The position numbers were made by a program, and so were the translations under genes. The notes under the pieces are model-generated. The model had not been told where the DNA came from. It saw only the letters and a list, made by a program, of their open reading frames with translations, and made no database searches. From the NCBI RefSeq assembly GCF_900117415.1, contig NZ_FPEI01000005.1, forward strand, positions 1-64,000: DNA of 64,000 bases. Reading direction: 5' to 3'. How positions within the stretch are numbered: position 1 is the first letter of the stretch; each line of letters opens with the position of its first letter. Shown here piece by piece: positions 43,542 through 53,934 of the stretch. The DNA comes from Hyphomicrobium sp. CS1BSMeth3 (GTDB lineage Bacteria > Pseudomonadota > Alphaproteobacteria > Rhizobiales > Hyphomicrobiaceae).

Positions 43542-44858
43542 ATGAACGCACACGATGGGTCTAAAGCGCCCGATGGCGACCGGACGGCATCGCTACTGAT
43601 CGCTAATAAGCAGGTCAAAATGCCGGTCCGTTCGGGCTCCATAGGTCCGGACGTGATCGATGTCGGACGCCTCTATCGTGAATCGGGTTGCTTCACCTAC
43701 GATCCCGGTTTCACCTCGACCGCCAACTGCTCCTCGAAGATCACCTACATCGACGGCGAGGAGGGCATCCTCCTCTATCGCGGATATCCGATCGAGCAGC
43801 TCGCCAAGACATCGAACTTCGTCGAGGTCTGCTACCTGCTGCTGCACGGTGAGCTGCCATCCGCCGCCCAGCTCAAGGAATTCGACAACCACATCACGCG
43901 CCACACGATGGTGCACGAGCAGATGACCCGCTTCTACACGGGCTTCCGCCGCGATGCGCATCCGATGGCAATAATGTGCGGTGTCGTCGGCGCACTCTCG
44001 GCCTTCTATCACGACAGCACGGACATCCACGATCCGCAGCACCGCATCATTGCGAGCCACCGCATGATTGCGAAGATGCCGACGATCGCGGCGATGGCCT
44101 ACAAGTACTCGATCGGCCAGCCCTTCATCTATCCGCGCAACGATCTCGATTTCGCGGCGAACTTCCTGCAGATGTGCTTCGCCGTTCCGTGCGAGCCCTA
44201 TCAGGTCGATCCGGTCGTCGCGCGGGCGCTCGACCGCATCATGATCCTGCACGCCGACCACGAGCAGAATGCCTCGACCTCGACGGTGCGCCTCGCGGGC
44301 TCCTCGGGTGCCAATCCGTTCGCGTGCATTGCCGCCGGCATCGCCTGTCTCTGGGGCCCCGCGCACGGCGGCGCCAACGAAGCCGCGCTCAAGATGCTCG
44401 AGGAGATCGGGCACGTTAAGAACATCCCCGAGTTCATCAAGCGCGTGAAGGACAAGAGCGAGGGCGTGCGCCTGATGGGCTTCGGCCATCGCGTGTACAA
44501 GAACTACGACCCGCGCGCGAAGGTCATGCAGGAGACCTGCCACGAAGTGCTCGCCAAGCTCGGCATCCGCGACGATCTTCTCGACGTGGCGATGGAACTC
44601 GAGCGCATCGCGCTGCACGATGACTACTTCATCGAGAAGAAGCTCTACCCGAACGTCGACTTCTACTCAGGGATAGTGCTGCGCGCGATCGGCTTCCCGG
44701 TCTCGATGTTCACGCCGCTCTTCGCCGTCTCGCGCACGGTCGGCTGGATCGCGCAGTGGAAGGAAATGATCGAGGATCCGGAGCAGAAGATCGGCCGTCC
44801 GCGCCAGCTCTATGTCGGCCCGACGCAGCGCGACTACGTATCCGTCGACAAGCGCTGA
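43542..44858 (+). CDS. gltA: Citrate synthase (type II)
   Basis: A 438-residue hexameric-type citrate synthase of the TCA cycle. Catalytic residues sit in [12 protein letters not shown] (His), [13 protein letters not shown] (His) and [14 protein letters not shown] (Asp). The N terminus [20 protein letters not shown] is typical. AGGGG precedes the ATG at 43542 by about 7 bases; the longer frame has no similarity. TATAGT near 43464 might be a -10 box. A strong bidirectional terminator follows. Confidence 0.95.
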   Translation: MNAHDGSKAPDGDRTASLLIANKQVKMPVRSGSIGPDVIDVGRLYRESGCFTYDPGFTSTANCSSKITYIDGEEGILLYRGYPIEQLAKTSNFVEVCYLLLHGELPSAAQLKEFDNHITRHTMVHEQMTRFYTGFRRDAHPMAIMCGVVGALSAFYHDSTDIHDPQHRIIASHRMIAKMPTIAAMAYKYSIGQPFIYPRNDLDFAANFLQMCFAVPCEPYQVDPVVARALDRIMILHADHEQNASTSTVRLAGSSGANPFACIAAGIACLWGPAHGGANEAALKMLEEIGHVKNIPEFIKRVKDKSEGVRLMGFGHRVYKNYDPRAKVMQETCHEVLAKLGIRDDLLDVAMELERIALHDDYFIEKKLYPNVDFYSGIVLRAIGFPVSMFTPLFAVSRTVGWIAQWKEMIEDPEQKIGRPRQLYVGPTQRDYVSVDKR

Positions 44859-44880
44859 GGCACATTCGCGATCAGGAATT

Positions 44881-44916
44881 CAAAAGGCCATCGACCGCAA
44901 GGGCGATGGCCTTTTG
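44881..44916. terminator. Bidirectional intrinsic terminator between gltA and lpxB
   Basis: CAAAAGGCCATCG (44881-44893) and CGATGGCCTTTTG (44904-44916) pair perfectly over 13 bp with a 10-base loop. The right arm supplies a TTTT run for gltA, and the complement supplies one for the minus-strand lpxB operon that ends at 44940. Confidence 0.88.
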
Positions 44917-44939
44917 CTTTGTGATGATGATTTCGGATC

Positions 44940-46112
44940 TCAGCGCTCGGCGTGCGCGAGCACGCGCATGGCAGCAGCAATGGCCGGCGGCGTTCCCATC
45001 GATATGGCTTCCGGCACCCGCGCGAGCGCTTCGAGCTGTCGGGCGCGCTCGGGTGTATCCGTAAGAAGCGCCGCGAGCGCTGGCGCCAGCTCCTCGGGCA
45101 CACAGGACTCCTGCATGAGCTCGGGGAATGCGCGCTCACCGAGCACGAGGTTGGCAAGCGCGAAGTGCGGCGGCCTCACGAGCCGGCGGAAGAGAAGCGC
45201 GAGGCGGTCGACGCGATAGGCGACGATCATCGGACAGCCGGCAAGCGCCAGCTCGAGCGTCACCGTACCCGAGGCCGCCAGCGCGGCGCTTGCAAGCTTG
45301 AAAGCGCGGAACTTGTCCGCCTCGTCCTCGATGACATGCGTCGGAAAGGGCCAGTGCTTCACGCGCTCCTCGACGATCTCGCGCACGTTCTCGACCGTCG
45401 GCACGATCACATCGAGGCGATGGCCCGTCGCGCGAAGCGCCTCCAGCGTGGCCGTGAACGGCCCCCAGAGTCGCGCGAGCTCGCTGCGGCGGCTTCCCGG
45501 CAGCACCAGCAGCAATGGCCGCTCAACCGAGAGGCCGAGGCGTTCCCTGAGCCCTTGCGGGTCGAGCGCGTTGATCCAGTGGCGGCGCTCGATGAGCGGA
45601 TGGCCGACATACGTGCACGGTGGCCCGCCGAGCCGCGCATGGACATCCGGCTCGAAAGGCAGCAGCGCCAGAACCTCATCGACGTAGGCGCGCATCCGCG
45701 CAGCACGCCACGAACGCCACGCCCACACGCTCGGCGAGACGTAGTTGACGATCCGCAGATCGGGACGCGCCCTGCGGATGCGGCGCGCGACGCGGTGCGT
45801 GAACTCGGGTGCGTCGATGATCACGACGACGTCGGGCGAAGCCTCGATGGCCGCCTGCGCCGTCTCGCGAATGCGACGGAGAAGGTGCGGCAGATGCTCG
45901 ATGATGGCCGCCGGGCCGATCACGGCGATGTCGCTCATGGGAAAGAGCGAGTTGAGCCCTGCACCCGTCATGCGCGGCCCGCCGACGCCGCTGAAGGAGA
46001 TGCCCGGCCGCTGTGCCGTGAGCGCCATCATGAGGCGGGCGCCGAGTGCGTCACCCGAGTGCTCGCCGGCGACGAGGAATATGCGCAGCGGTCGGGCCGG
46101 CGGCGCACTCAT
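44940..46112 (-). CDS. lpxB: Lipid-A-disaccharide synthase
   Basis: A 390-residue GT19 glycosyltransferase that joins UDP-2,3-diacylglucosamine with lipid X. Landmarks include LVAGEHSGDALGARLM at the N terminus, FSGVGGPRM, the YVSPSVWAWRSWRAARM block and LLVLPGSRRSELARLW. Its start overlaps the end of lpxI by 4 bases (ATGA). It is the last gene of the long envelope operon and ends before the bidirectional terminator. Confidence 0.95.
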   Translation of the reverse strand: MSAPPARPLRIFLVAGEHSGDALGARLMMALTAQRPGISFSGVGGPRMTGAGLNSLFPMSDIAVIGPAAIIEHLPHLLRRIRETAQAAIEASPDVVVIIDAPEFTHRVARRIRRARPDLRIVNYVSPSVWAWRSWRAARMRAYVDEVLALLPFEPDVHARLGGPPCTYVGHPLIERRHWINALDPQGLRERLGLSVERPLLLVLPGSRRSELARLWGPFTATLEALRATGHRLDVIVPTVENVREIVEERVKHWPFPTHVIEDEADKFRAFKLASAALAASGTVTLELALAGCPMIVAYRVDRLALLFRRLVRPPHFALANLVLGERAFPELMQESCVPEELAPALAALLTDTPERARQLEALARVPEAISMGTPPAIAAAMRVLAHAER

Positions 46113-47440
46113 GCCCTGCCTCCGCCATTCGGTGCGTCAGGCACCATGACGAACAGCCGGTAACGGTCGGCGGCACTCGTCAGAAGCTTGGCCAGTGGAG
46201 CCTCGGCATCAGTCTGGTCCGCGATGACGATGCCAGCAAGACCAGCGCGCGCAACCAGCGCAAGAACCGCGTCGATGCTCTCGGTATCGCGACCGACATC
46301 CTCGATCCCGGCAACGACGAGGACGCCGATCCGCCGCTTGAAGGCGCGAAGCCCCCAGTGGCTCGTCCGCCGCCCGCTCAGCATCCGTCGGATGCCGAGC
46401 GCACCATCCACACCCTGCACGTGCTCGCCGACCACGACCACGGCCCGCCCGGCACCGTGCGCGGCGAGCACGGCGAGGGCGCGGGCACCGATGGCTGCAT
46501 CCTCGCGCTCGGAGGCGGCGGCACGCACGCGCCCCAACAGCCGGAAGACATCCGGCGGCTTTGACGCCGAGATGGGTGCGGCGCCGCCCGGTTCGGCCTC
46601 GGCGTCCATGCCGGCGACGAACAGGCCCAATTCGTCCGCCATGGCGATCATGCGCTCGCGCTCGATCACCAGCGCGCGCCCGGCGGCCACCACGATGCCA
46701 GCAAGGCCGCAGGCATGGGCCCGCTCGATCGTACGCGGGCCGATCGCGGGAAGATCGACGCGCATTTCCTGGCCCGGCTTCGGCATCTTGACCAGCACGG
46801 CGCCCGAAGTTGGTTGCGGGTCCCCGCAACCAAAATACCGCCCCGCCGCCTGAATCTGCGCGAGCATCTCGTCCGTCCCGCGCACGCCTTCGATGGCGAT
46901 GATGCGCTCCTCCGTCGCGACCGCGCCCTGCCCGACGTCGAATGCGCCAAGCGATCGGAGCAGCGCGGCAGCACGCGATATGGCGCGCGCGCTCGCCGGG
47001 CTTGGCTCGATACGACCGAGCGCCCCTGCCGCGGCGAGGAGATGCGGTGCGACCTGATCGACGCCGACAACCTCGAAGCCTTCTCTCTCGAAGAAGCGCA
47101 CGACCCGGCGCAATACGCTGTCGTCGCCGCCGCGCGTCAGGCTGAGCGCGGTTCTGATCGCGCGAAAGAAGCCGTGATCAACGCGGACTTTGAGCAGATT
47201 GGGCCGGCGCAGCGCACCGGCAATAATGAGCTGACGGCAGCCGGCCTGCCTGAGGCTCGACAGCATCCCGCCGACCTGGCCGATATTGACGACCTTGTGC
47301 GAATAGGCAGCGATCTCGGGCTCGGCGAAGCCCTCGATGCCGACGATATGGACCTTGCGGCCCGCGCTCAGCGCGGCTTCCGCGATCTCGGTGGGGAGGC
47401 TGCCGGCACACGCCAGGATGCCCAGGGGACCTTGCTCCAT
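46109..47440 (-). CDS. lpxI: UDP-2,3-diacylglucosamine diphosphatase LpxI with C-terminal domain duplication
   Basis: A 443-residue protein; typical LpxI is about 270-290 residues. Residues 1-279 form a complete LpxI (DUF1009) with LGILACAGSLPTEIAEAA, LRRPNL, GDDSVLRRVVRFFE, EERIIAIEGVRGTDEML and VKMPKPGQEMRVDLPAIG, the last holding the likely catalytic Asp (D229). Residues 280-443 are extra, and about 331-435 resemble 170-279: GEHVQGVDGALGIRRML matches EERIIAIEGVRGTDEML, and ARAGLAGIVIA matches AHACGLAGIVVA. This looks like a degenerate repeat of the C-terminal catalytic domain. It hydrolyses UDP-diacylglucosamine to lipid X between lpxA and lpxB. Confidence 0.88.
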   Translation of the reverse strand: MEQGPLGILACAGSLPTEIAEAALSAGRKVHIVGIEGFAEPEIAAYSHKVVNIGQVGGMLSSLRQAGCRQLIIAGALRRPNLLKVRVDHGFFRAIRTALSLTRGGDDSVLRRVVRFFEREGFEVVGVDQVAPHLLAAAGALGRIEPSPASARAISRAAALLRSLGAFDVGQGAVATEERIIAIEGVRGTDEMLAQIQAAGRYFGCGDPQPTSGAVLVKMPKPGQEMRVDLPAIGPRTIERAHACGLAGIVVAAGRALVIERERMIAMADELGLFVAGMDAEAEPGGAAPISASKPPDVFRLLGRVRAAASEREDAAIGARALAVLAAHGAGRAVVVVGEHVQGVDGALGIRRMLSGRRTSHWGLRAFKRRIGVLVVAGIEDVGRDTESIDAVLALVARAGLAGIVIADQTDAEAPLAKLLTSAADRYRLFVMVPDAPNGGGRA

Positions 47441-47459
47441 GCCGGTCCCTCCGCTCCGC

Positions 47460-48320
47460 TCACTGCTCGGCGGCGTCACGGGGCGTGCAGAGCGACTTCT
47501 TTCGGTCGGCCCGGATATAGGCGACGATCTCCTGTACGATCGGATTGTCCTCGAAGCTGGCCGCCACGTCGTCGACGCGCTCCTTGAGCGTTCCCTCGTC
47601 GGCGAACAGGAGCCGATAGGCACGCCTCAGTGCGTGGATCTGCTCGCGCGCGAAACCGCGACGCTGCAGGCCGACGATATTGAGGCCGCTGAGACGCGCC
47701 CGGTTGCCGACCGCCATGCCGTAGGGAATGAGATCGTTCTCGAGCCCGGACATGCCGCCGACAAAAGCGTGCGCGCCGACGTGAGTGTACTGGATGACTG
47801 CGGCACCACCGCCAAGGATCACGTAATCGTCGACGCGGCAGTGTCCCGCCAGCATGACGTTGTTGGAGAAGATGACGTGACTGCCGACGTGGCTGTCGTG
47901 GCCGACGTGCGAATTGGCGAGAAAGGCGCACTTGTTGCCGACGGTCGTCGCCATGCCGCCGCCGCTGGTGCCGGGATTCATCGTCACCCCTTCACGGATC
48001 AGGCAGTCGGTGCCGATCGTCAACGTCGAGGGCTCGCCAGCGTACTTGAGATCCTGCGGCTGATGACCGAGCGAGGCGAACGGAAAGACGCGCGTGCGGG
48101 CCCCGATGGTGGTGCGCCCTGCCACCACGACGTGGCTCAGCAGCTCGCAATTCTCGCCGAGGCTGACATGGCCGCCGATCGTGCAATGCGGACCGATGCG
48201 GACACCTTGCGCGAGCTGAGCCCCCGCCTCGACGACCGTGAACGGTCCGATCTCGACGCCAGGCGCCACGTCGGCTTCGCTGGAGACGATTGCAGTCGGG
48301 TGAATTCCCGCTTCAGGCAT
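47460..48320 (-). CDS. lpxA: Acyl-ACP--UDP-N-acetylglucosamine O-acyltransferase
   Basis: A 286-residue left-handed beta-helix enzyme that adds the first hydroxyacyl chain in lipid A synthesis. Hexapeptide repeats begin at [20 protein letters not shown] and the catalytic His lies in [14 protein letters not shown]. The C-terminal helical part has [17 protein letters not shown]. It overlaps fabZ by 8 bases and precedes lpxI by 19. Normal length, all conserved blocks intact. Confidence 0.95.
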   Translation of the reverse strand: MPEAGIHPTAIVSSEADVAPGVEIGPFTVVEAGAQLAQGVRIGPHCTIGGHVSLGENCELLSHVVVAGRTTIGARTRVFPFASLGHQPQDLKYAGEPSTLTIGTDCLIREGVTMNPGTSGGGMATTVGNKCAFLANSHVGHDSHVGSHVIFSNNVMLAGHCRVDDYVILGGGAAVIQYTHVGAHAFVGGMSGLENDLIPYGMAVGNRARLSGLNIVGLQRRGFAREQIHALRRAYRLLFADEGTLKERVDDVAASFEDNPIVQEIVAYIRADRKKSLCTPRDAAEQ

Positions 48321-48822
48321 TCTTCTGAGCCGCGAAGGCGCGCGCTTCGGCCGAGTCTGCGATCATCGCGCTGACTTCCGCCTCCGCCACGACTTGACCA
48401 TTGACACGCGCCTCGCCGTAGAACCGCCAAACGCGGCCACGGCTGCGGAGCTTGCGGACATGATAGTGGAGTTGATCACCGGGCACCACCGGCCGACGGA
48501 ACTTGGCCTTGTCGATCCCCATGAAATAGACGACCTGCGGATTGTAGTCCTCGCCGAGGCTCGCGACGCAAAGTGCGCCCGCGGTCTGCGCGAGCCCCTC
48601 GATGATCAGCACCCCGGGCATGACGGGGAACTGGGGAAAGTGCCCCTGGAAGAACGGCTCGTTGATCGTGACGTTCTTGATGCCGACGCAGCTATCGTCG
48701 CCGTCCATGTCCTGCAGGCGATCGATCAGCAGGAACGGATAGCGGTGCGGCAAAAGCTTCATCACCCGCCCGATATCGGCGGAGCCCAGAACCTTCTTCC
48801 CGGTGTCGATCGTCTCTTGCAT
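48313..48822 (-). CDS. fabZ: 3-hydroxyacyl-ACP dehydratase FabZ
   Basis: A 169-residue hot-dog dehydratase. The catalytic His is in [13 protein letters not shown] and the Glu in [18 protein letters not shown], with the family motif EPFFQGHFP before it. It dehydrates 3-hydroxyacyl-ACP in fatty acid synthesis and competes with LpxA and LpxD for substrate. ATG 48822 was chosen; an in-frame GTG at 48828 is possible. It lies between lpxD and lpxA, as in most proteobacteria. Confidence 0.95.
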   Translation of the reverse strand: MQETIDTGKKVLGSADIGRVMKLLPHRYPFLLIDRLQDMDGDDSCVGIKNVTINEPFFQGHFPQFPVMPGVLIIEGLAQTAGALCVASLGEDYNPQVVYFMGIDKAKFRRPVVPGDQLHYHVRKLRSRGRVWRFYGEARVNGQVVAEAEVSAMIADSAEARAFAAQKNA

Positions 48823-48870
48823 GGCCACTCACCACGTTCTCAAATTATAGCCTGCGCGGCGCCTTGCTCG

Positions 48871-49941
48871 TCAGGCATCTTCGCCGCCCTCCGGCGCTGC
48901 ATCGGCCGCCCGCCCCCTGGCGAGGCGACGCAGCACCACCCGCTCACGCGTCCATTCGCGGATCGGGAGGGCCGGCGTGCCGATCATCCGCGCCCGCGGC
49001 GGCACATTCTCCGTGATGTGCGAGGCACCCGCGATCTGCGCGCCTGCACCCACCTTCAGATGGCCGGCGACGCCCGACTGTCCGCCCATGACTACGAAGT
49101 CCTCGAGCACGGAGGACCCCGCCAAGCCGGTCTGGGCAACGATCACGCATCGACGTCCGATGACGACGTTGTGCCCGATCTGAACCAGATTATCAATTTT
49201 TGTGCCTTCACCGATGACGGTATCCTTAAGAGCGCCGCGGTCGACACAGGAATTGGCCCCGATTTCAACGTCATCCTGGATGATGACGCGGCCGATCTGG
49301 GGGACCTTCAGGTGCCCGCCGGCCCCCATGGCAAAGCCGAAGCCGTCCTGGCCGATGCGGACGCCGGCATGAAGGATCACCCGGTCTCCAACGAGGGCAT
49401 GGGTCAGCGCCACCCCCGGTCCGATGAAGCAATCGCGGCCGACGGTAACCCGATACCCGATCAGAGCCCCAGCAGCCACCGTCGTCCCCGTGCCGATCCA
49501 GGCTTCGCGGCCGACCACCGCGCCCGGCTCGATGATGGCGCCGGGCTCGATGCGCGCCGTGGGATGGATCGCCGAGCCGCCCTCCTCGCGGGCATCGCAC
49601 CCAGCCGTCTTGGGCTTCAGCGAGGTCGGATAGAAGGCCTGCAGAGCGAGCGCGAATCCGCGGTAGGGCGCCGCCATGAGCAGCGCGACAACGCCTGCCG
49701 GCAGGCGATCGGCAAAGGCCGGGGCCATGATGCAGGCCGCAGCGCGGGTCGTGGTCAACTGTTCGAGATACTTGCGATTGTCCACGAACGTGAGGTGCGC
49801 CGGGCCGGCCTCGCCGAGCGGACGCAGGTCGGAGAGCGCGCAGGCGCCGTCATCGCCGGGGCGAAGCGTCGCGCCGATGCGTTCCGCGAGCTCGGCCGCT
49901 GTGAACGGTCCGGCACGCTCGAAAAAACCTGGATGCTCCAT
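48871..49941 (-). CDS. lpxD: UDP-3-O-acylglucosamine N-acyltransferase
   Basis: A 356-residue trimeric left-handed beta-helix enzyme that adds the second hydroxyacyl chain. The N-terminal uridine-binding domain includes HLTFVDNRKYLEQL, and the hexapeptide repeats run from about 125 on. The catalytic His is in LVQIGHNVVIGRR, and the lipid-binding part in RIGQDGFGFAMG. The ATG at 49941 (MEHPGFFE) has GGAAGG about 10 bases upstream. The C-terminal tail is rich in Arg and Ala. bamA lies 137 bases upstream. Confidence 0.94.
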   Translation of the reverse strand: MEHPGFFERAGPFTAAELAERIGATLRPGDDGACALSDLRPLGEAGPAHLTFVDNRKYLEQLTTTRAAACIMAPAFADRLPAGVVALLMAAPYRGFALALQAFYPTSLKPKTAGCDAREEGGSAIHPTARIEPGAIIEPGAVVGREAWIGTGTTVAAGALIGYRVTVGRDCFIGPGVALTHALVGDRVILHAGVRIGQDGFGFAMGAGGHLKVPQIGRVIIQDDVEIGANSCVDRGALKDTVIGEGTKIDNLVQIGHNVVIGRRCVIVAQTGLAGSSVLEDFVVMGGQSGVAGHLKVGAGAQIAGASHITENVPPRARMIGTPALPIREWTRERVVLRRLARGRAADAAPEGGEDA

Positions 49942-50078
49942 CTCCGGGGCACCTTCCGAAGCGGTTGTGACTTGAGGCACCGGCCCGAGAGCCGGAGGAT
50001 CGCCGGCCCCCATATAGCAAACGCGTGCCGGGAAGGCACGCGTTGCTGTAGGTGCGTTATATGCGCAAGGCGCCTGGA

Positions 50079-52469
50079 TCAGAAGCGGGTGCTGGCACCG
50101 AAGCGGAAGAGCTGCTCCTTGTCGTAGCTCTCCTTCATGAGCGCCCAGCCGAAGTCGCCACGGAGCGGACCGAGCGGCGAGTTCCAGATGAGGCCGAAGC
50201 CAGCCGACACGCGCAGGCCACCACCGTCCTTGATATTCACGACGCCCTTGCTCGGATCGCCGGGAACCTCAAGCTGACCATTCAGAGCCTTGACGCTGTT
50301 CGAGATACCGAAGAGCGAACCGGCGTCCACGAAGGCCGCGCCCGAGATACCAAGTTCATCCGGGACGAACGGGATCGGGAAGCGGACCTCGGCGGTGCCC
50401 ACATAGTAAGTGTGGCCACCAAGGCTGTCGTCGGTCGTCAGGTCGCGGGCGCCGATACCGAGACGGTTGAAGCCGCGGATCGTCTCACCACCCTTGTAGA
50501 ACTGATCGAGCAGACGAACCTCTTCGCCACCCCAGCCCATGACGTGACCACCAGCCAGTCGGCCGACGAACGTGATGCGCTCCGTGATCGGGTAGTAGTA
50601 CCGCGCCTCGCCTTGGAAGCGTGCGTACTGCACGTCGCCGCCGAGACCCGCGAAGTCAACGCCGCCCATCAGATAGTAGCCGGCCGTCGGAGTCTTGGGG
50701 TGATTGCGGCGATCATACGTGAATGACGTGCCCACGGCCGACGTCCAGTAGTCGAAGGACGTCTGATCGTTGGCCGCCATACGGATGGCCCGCGACGCGT
50801 CTTCGCTGATGTCCGACATCTTGTCGTAGCTCAGCGTGTAGGACGTGTTCACCCAGAGATACTCGCTGAGCGGCGCGCCCAGACGCACGGTGCCACCCGC
50901 CCGCGTATGCTCGTAGGGCTGGTAATCGTACTTCTGCACGATGCGATAGAAGAGGTCGAAGCCCGCCGAGAGATTGCGGTCCAAGAACCGCGGCTCGGTG
51001 AAGCTCAAATCTATCTGCATACGCTCGAGCGAGCCGCCGAGCTTCAGGCGCAGGAACTGGCCCTTGCCCATGAAATTGCGCTCGGTGAAGCCGATGTCGC
51101 CGATGATGCCTTCCTGCGATGAATAGCCTGCACCGAAGGAGATTTCGCCCGTCGGCTGCTCCGTGACGTTCACGTCCAGAACGACGCGGTCCTCGGCAGA
51201 GCCCGGCCGCCGCTTGATGTCGACAGCCTTGAAGAGACCCATGTTCTGCAGGCGCTTCTTCGCCGACTCGACGAGAAGCGGATTGTAGGCGTCGCCCTCG
51301 GCCAGGCGGAACTCGCGACGGATCACGTAGTCGCGCGTGCGCAGGTTGCCGATGACGTTGATGCGCTCGACGTAAACCCGCGGGCCTTCGTCGATGACGT
51401 AGGTGAGCGCGATAACGCGGCCAACGGCGTCGCGATCCGCACGCGGGCGGACCCGGGCAAACGTCGAGCCGCGCTCGGTCAGGACGAGCGTCAATGCCTC
51501 GACCGACTTGTCGATCTCGCCAGCATTGAAGAGGCCACCGCGCTTCGTGATGATGTAGCCCGACAGGTCCGACGTATCGACGCCCGGGAGCTTGCTCTCG
51601 ATGCGGATGTCGCCGAACACGTAGGGCTCGCCCTCTTCGATCACGTACGTGATGAAGAAGCCGGATCCATCGCGATCGAGGTGCACGTCGGCGGCGACGA
51701 TGCGCACGTCGGCATGACCGTTCTTCAGGTAGTACTGGCGCAGCAGCTCGCGATCGAGGTTGAGGCGGTCAGGATCGTAGAACGCCGTCCCCTTGAGGAA
51801 GTCGAACCAGCTCTCCTGGGTCGTCGTGACGATGTCGCGGAGCTGCGTGTCCGAGAACGCGCGGTTGCCGACGAACTGGATGCTCTTGACCTTGGTCGCG
51901 CCGCCCTCGTTGATTTCGAAGACGAGGTTCACGCGGCCATGATCGAGCTCGATGATCTTCGGCTCGACGGTCGCGGCGAAGCGACCCTGGCGGCGATAGA
52001 CGTCGAGGATGCGCTGGACGTCGGCCTGCACCTTGGCACGCGTGAAGACCGAGCGCGGCTTGAGCTGCACCTCGGTTTCGAGCGTCGCCTTCTCGACCTG
52101 CCTGTTGCCCTCGAAGGCGATCTGATTGATCACCGGGTTCTCGACGACGGTGACGACAACCGTGCCGCCATTGCGCTCGATGCGCACATCCGAGAACAGC
52201 CCGGTCGCAAACAGGGCAGTAATGGATTGGTTGACGCGCCCTTCGTTGTAGGCGTCGCCGACCGAGAACCGCAGATATGATCTGACCGTCTCGGGTTCCA
52301 CCCGCCGGTTACCGGCGACCTGGATTTCACGCACGCGAAGATCTTGCGCCTGAGCCTCGATGGCAAAGAGCCCGAGCCCCCCCGCACTTGTCATCGCGAG
52401 GGGAGCAAGAAGCGCCATTAGCAGCGCTATCGAAGATCCCCCAATCCCCAACTTCCGGAACATCGGCAT
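50079..52469 (-). CDS. bamA: Outer membrane protein assembly factor BamA
   Basis: A 796-residue Omp85 protein. A signal peptide (cleavage near AQAQ at residues 39-42) is followed by five POTRA domains (about 43-425), starting LRVREIQVAGNRRVEPETV. The C-terminal beta-barrel has the Omp85 motifs VRFPIPFVPDELG and GLIWNSPLGPLRGDFGWAL, and ends in the typical Phe (FGASTRF). It inserts outer membrane proteins. rseP lies 230 bases upstream and lpxD downstream. Confidence 0.96.
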   Translation of the reverse strand: MPMFRKLGIGGSSIALLMALLAPLAMTSAGGLGLFAIEAQAQDLRVREIQVAGNRRVEPETVRSYLRFSVGDAYNEGRVNQSITALFATGLFSDVRIERNGGTVVVTVVENPVINQIAFEGNRQVEKATLETEVQLKPRSVFTRAKVQADVQRILDVYRRQGRFAATVEPKIIELDHGRVNLVFEINEGGATKVKSIQFVGNRAFSDTQLRDIVTTTQESWFDFLKGTAFYDPDRLNLDRELLRQYYLKNGHADVRIVAADVHLDRDGSGFFITYVIEEGEPYVFGDIRIESKLPGVDTSDLSGYIITKRGGLFNAGEIDKSVEALTLVLTERGSTFARVRPRADRDAVGRVIALTYVIDEGPRVYVERINVIGNLRTRDYVIRREFRLAEGDAYNPLLVESAKKRLQNMGLFKAVDIKRRPGSAEDRVVLDVNVTEQPTGEISFGAGYSSQEGIIGDIGFTERNFMGKGQFLRLKLGGSLERMQIDLSFTEPRFLDRNLSAGFDLFYRIVQKYDYQPYEHTRAGGTVRLGAPLSEYLWVNTSYTLSYDKMSDISEDASRAIRMAANDQTSFDYWTSAVGTSFTYDRRNHPKTPTAGYYLMGGVDFAGLGGDVQYARFQGEARYYYPITERITFVGRLAGGHVMGWGGEEVRLLDQFYKGGETIRGFNRLGIGARDLTTDDSLGGHTYYVGTAEVRFPIPFVPDELGISGAAFVDAGSLFGISNSVKALNGQLEVPGDPSKGVVNIKDGGGLRVSAGFGLIWNSPLGPLRGDFGWALMKESYDKEQLFRFGASTRF

Positions 52470-52699
52470 TCTTAACGTCTGCCTTTTCTTGCCGTTCCCC
52501 CATGATCGGCGCAGGCCGGCTTCAGTCCTGCGCCTGTTCGCGTGCGTGGCCTCCTCTCAGGTGTCCACGTCGGCCGGTCCCCACCGGCGCGCTCGGCGCT
52601 CCGTGGTTGCATGACCATGAAACGCCGACACTCGACTGAACTTAATTAACGATTCACCCTCGGTCAGGGAAGTGGCAAGAATACAGCACCGCCCCGAAT

Positions 52700-53830
52700 T
52701 CACCCCAGGCCGATCCATTTCCGCACGATCGGAAGATCGTTGAACGTCGCGTAAATCATCAGCATAAGCACCAAGCTCAGTCCGATCCTGAATCCGATCT
52801 CCTGCGTACGCTCGCTCAGCGGCTTACGGCGAATCGCTTCCATCAGGTAGAACAACAGGTGACCACCGTCCAAAAGCGGGATCGGGAAGAGGTTGAGCAG
52901 GCCGATACTGACCGACAGGATGGCAGTCAGATTCAGCAATGGGATGAAACCGTTGCTGGCAACCTGGCCGGAAACTTCGGCGATCCGGATGGGCCCACCG
53001 AGCTGATCGGCCGCCTCACGACCGAGGACAACGTCCTTGAGGTAGCCGAGCGTCCTGCTGATGACGAACTGAGTCTCCCGGACACCCAGAACGATCGACT
53101 CGAGCACGCCGTGACGCTGGAACTCCATGTCCTGCGCCTGAGTCGTCCGGCGGATCCCGATCACGCCGATCCGAATCTTGTTACCGAAGCGGTCCTCGTG
53201 CTCACGCCGATCGGGGGTCGCCGTCAGCGTCAGACGCAGCCCACCGCGCTCGACGTCGAACTTGAGCGCCTGGTCCGCGCTCGTCGAGACGATGCGCTGC
53301 ATTTCCTGGAAGCTCTGGATGCGGCGCCCGTCGATGGCGACGATGATGTCGCCGGGCTGGAATCCAGCCCGTGCCGCGGGGCCGTCGGCAATGACCTCGT
53401 CGATCTTCGCGAGCGTGATCTGCACACCGACGATTGCAAAGATGCCGGCGAAAATCGTTATCGCAAGCAAGAAGTTGGCAATCGGTCCTGCAGCCACGAT
53501 CGCGGCACGCTGGCCGAGCGATTTGGATTGGAAGGCGCCCTGACGCTCGTCCGCGCTCATGCGCTGGAGGGCGTCACGGGATGGTACGCTGGCCCCATTC
53601 TCGTCATCGACGAACTTCACGTAGCCGCCGAGGGGAATCCAGGCGAGGCGCCAGCGGGTTCCATACCGGTCGTTGAAGCCCCAGATCTCGCGACCGAAGC
53701 CAATTGAAAACGCCTGCACTTTCACGCCGCACCAACGGGCCACCAGGAAGTGCCCCAGCTCGTGGACGAAAACGACAACCGTCAGAACAAAGAGGAACGG
53801 CAGCAGGACGGACAGGAAACTCCAAATCAT
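52700..53830 (-). CDS. rseP: Site-2 intramembrane zinc metalloprotease RseP
   Basis: A 376-residue S2P-family protease. The zinc site HExxH is in VVFVHELGHFLVARWCGV in the first membrane helix, and the LDG motif in PIPLLDGGHLLFYLMEA near the C terminus. A PDZ domain lies in between (about 125-210, with FQPGDIIVAIDG). It cleaves membrane-bound anti-sigma factors and signal-peptide remnants. The ATG at 53830 (MIWSFLS) is preferred; an in-frame TTG lies at 53851. Confidence 0.95.
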   Translation of the reverse strand: MIWSFLSVLLPFLFVLTVVVFVHELGHFLVARWCGVKVQAFSIGFGREIWGFNDRYGTRWRLAWIPLGGYVKFVDDENGASVPSRDALQRMSADERQGAFQSKSLGQRAAIVAAGPIANFLLAITIFAGIFAIVGVQITLAKIDEVIADGPAARAGFQPGDIIVAIDGRRIQSFQEMQRIVSTSADQALKFDVERGGLRLTLTATPDRREHEDRFGNKIRIGVIGIRRTTQAQDMEFQRHGVLESIVLGVRETQFVISRTLGYLKDVVLGREAADQLGGPIRIAEVSGQVASNGFIPLLNLTAILSVSIGLLNLFPIPLLDGGHLLFYLMEAIRRKPLSERTQEIGFRIGLSLVLMLMIYATFNDLPIVRKWIGLG

Positions 53831-53934
53831 GTCCAAGGGTGATGCTCCCAATATTCTTTCTGGATCAAGCCCATGCCGGGCTCATAGGGACGGCCGGCAG
53901 AGGGTTTCACCGCCTCGGCCGGGTTAACTTTGAG

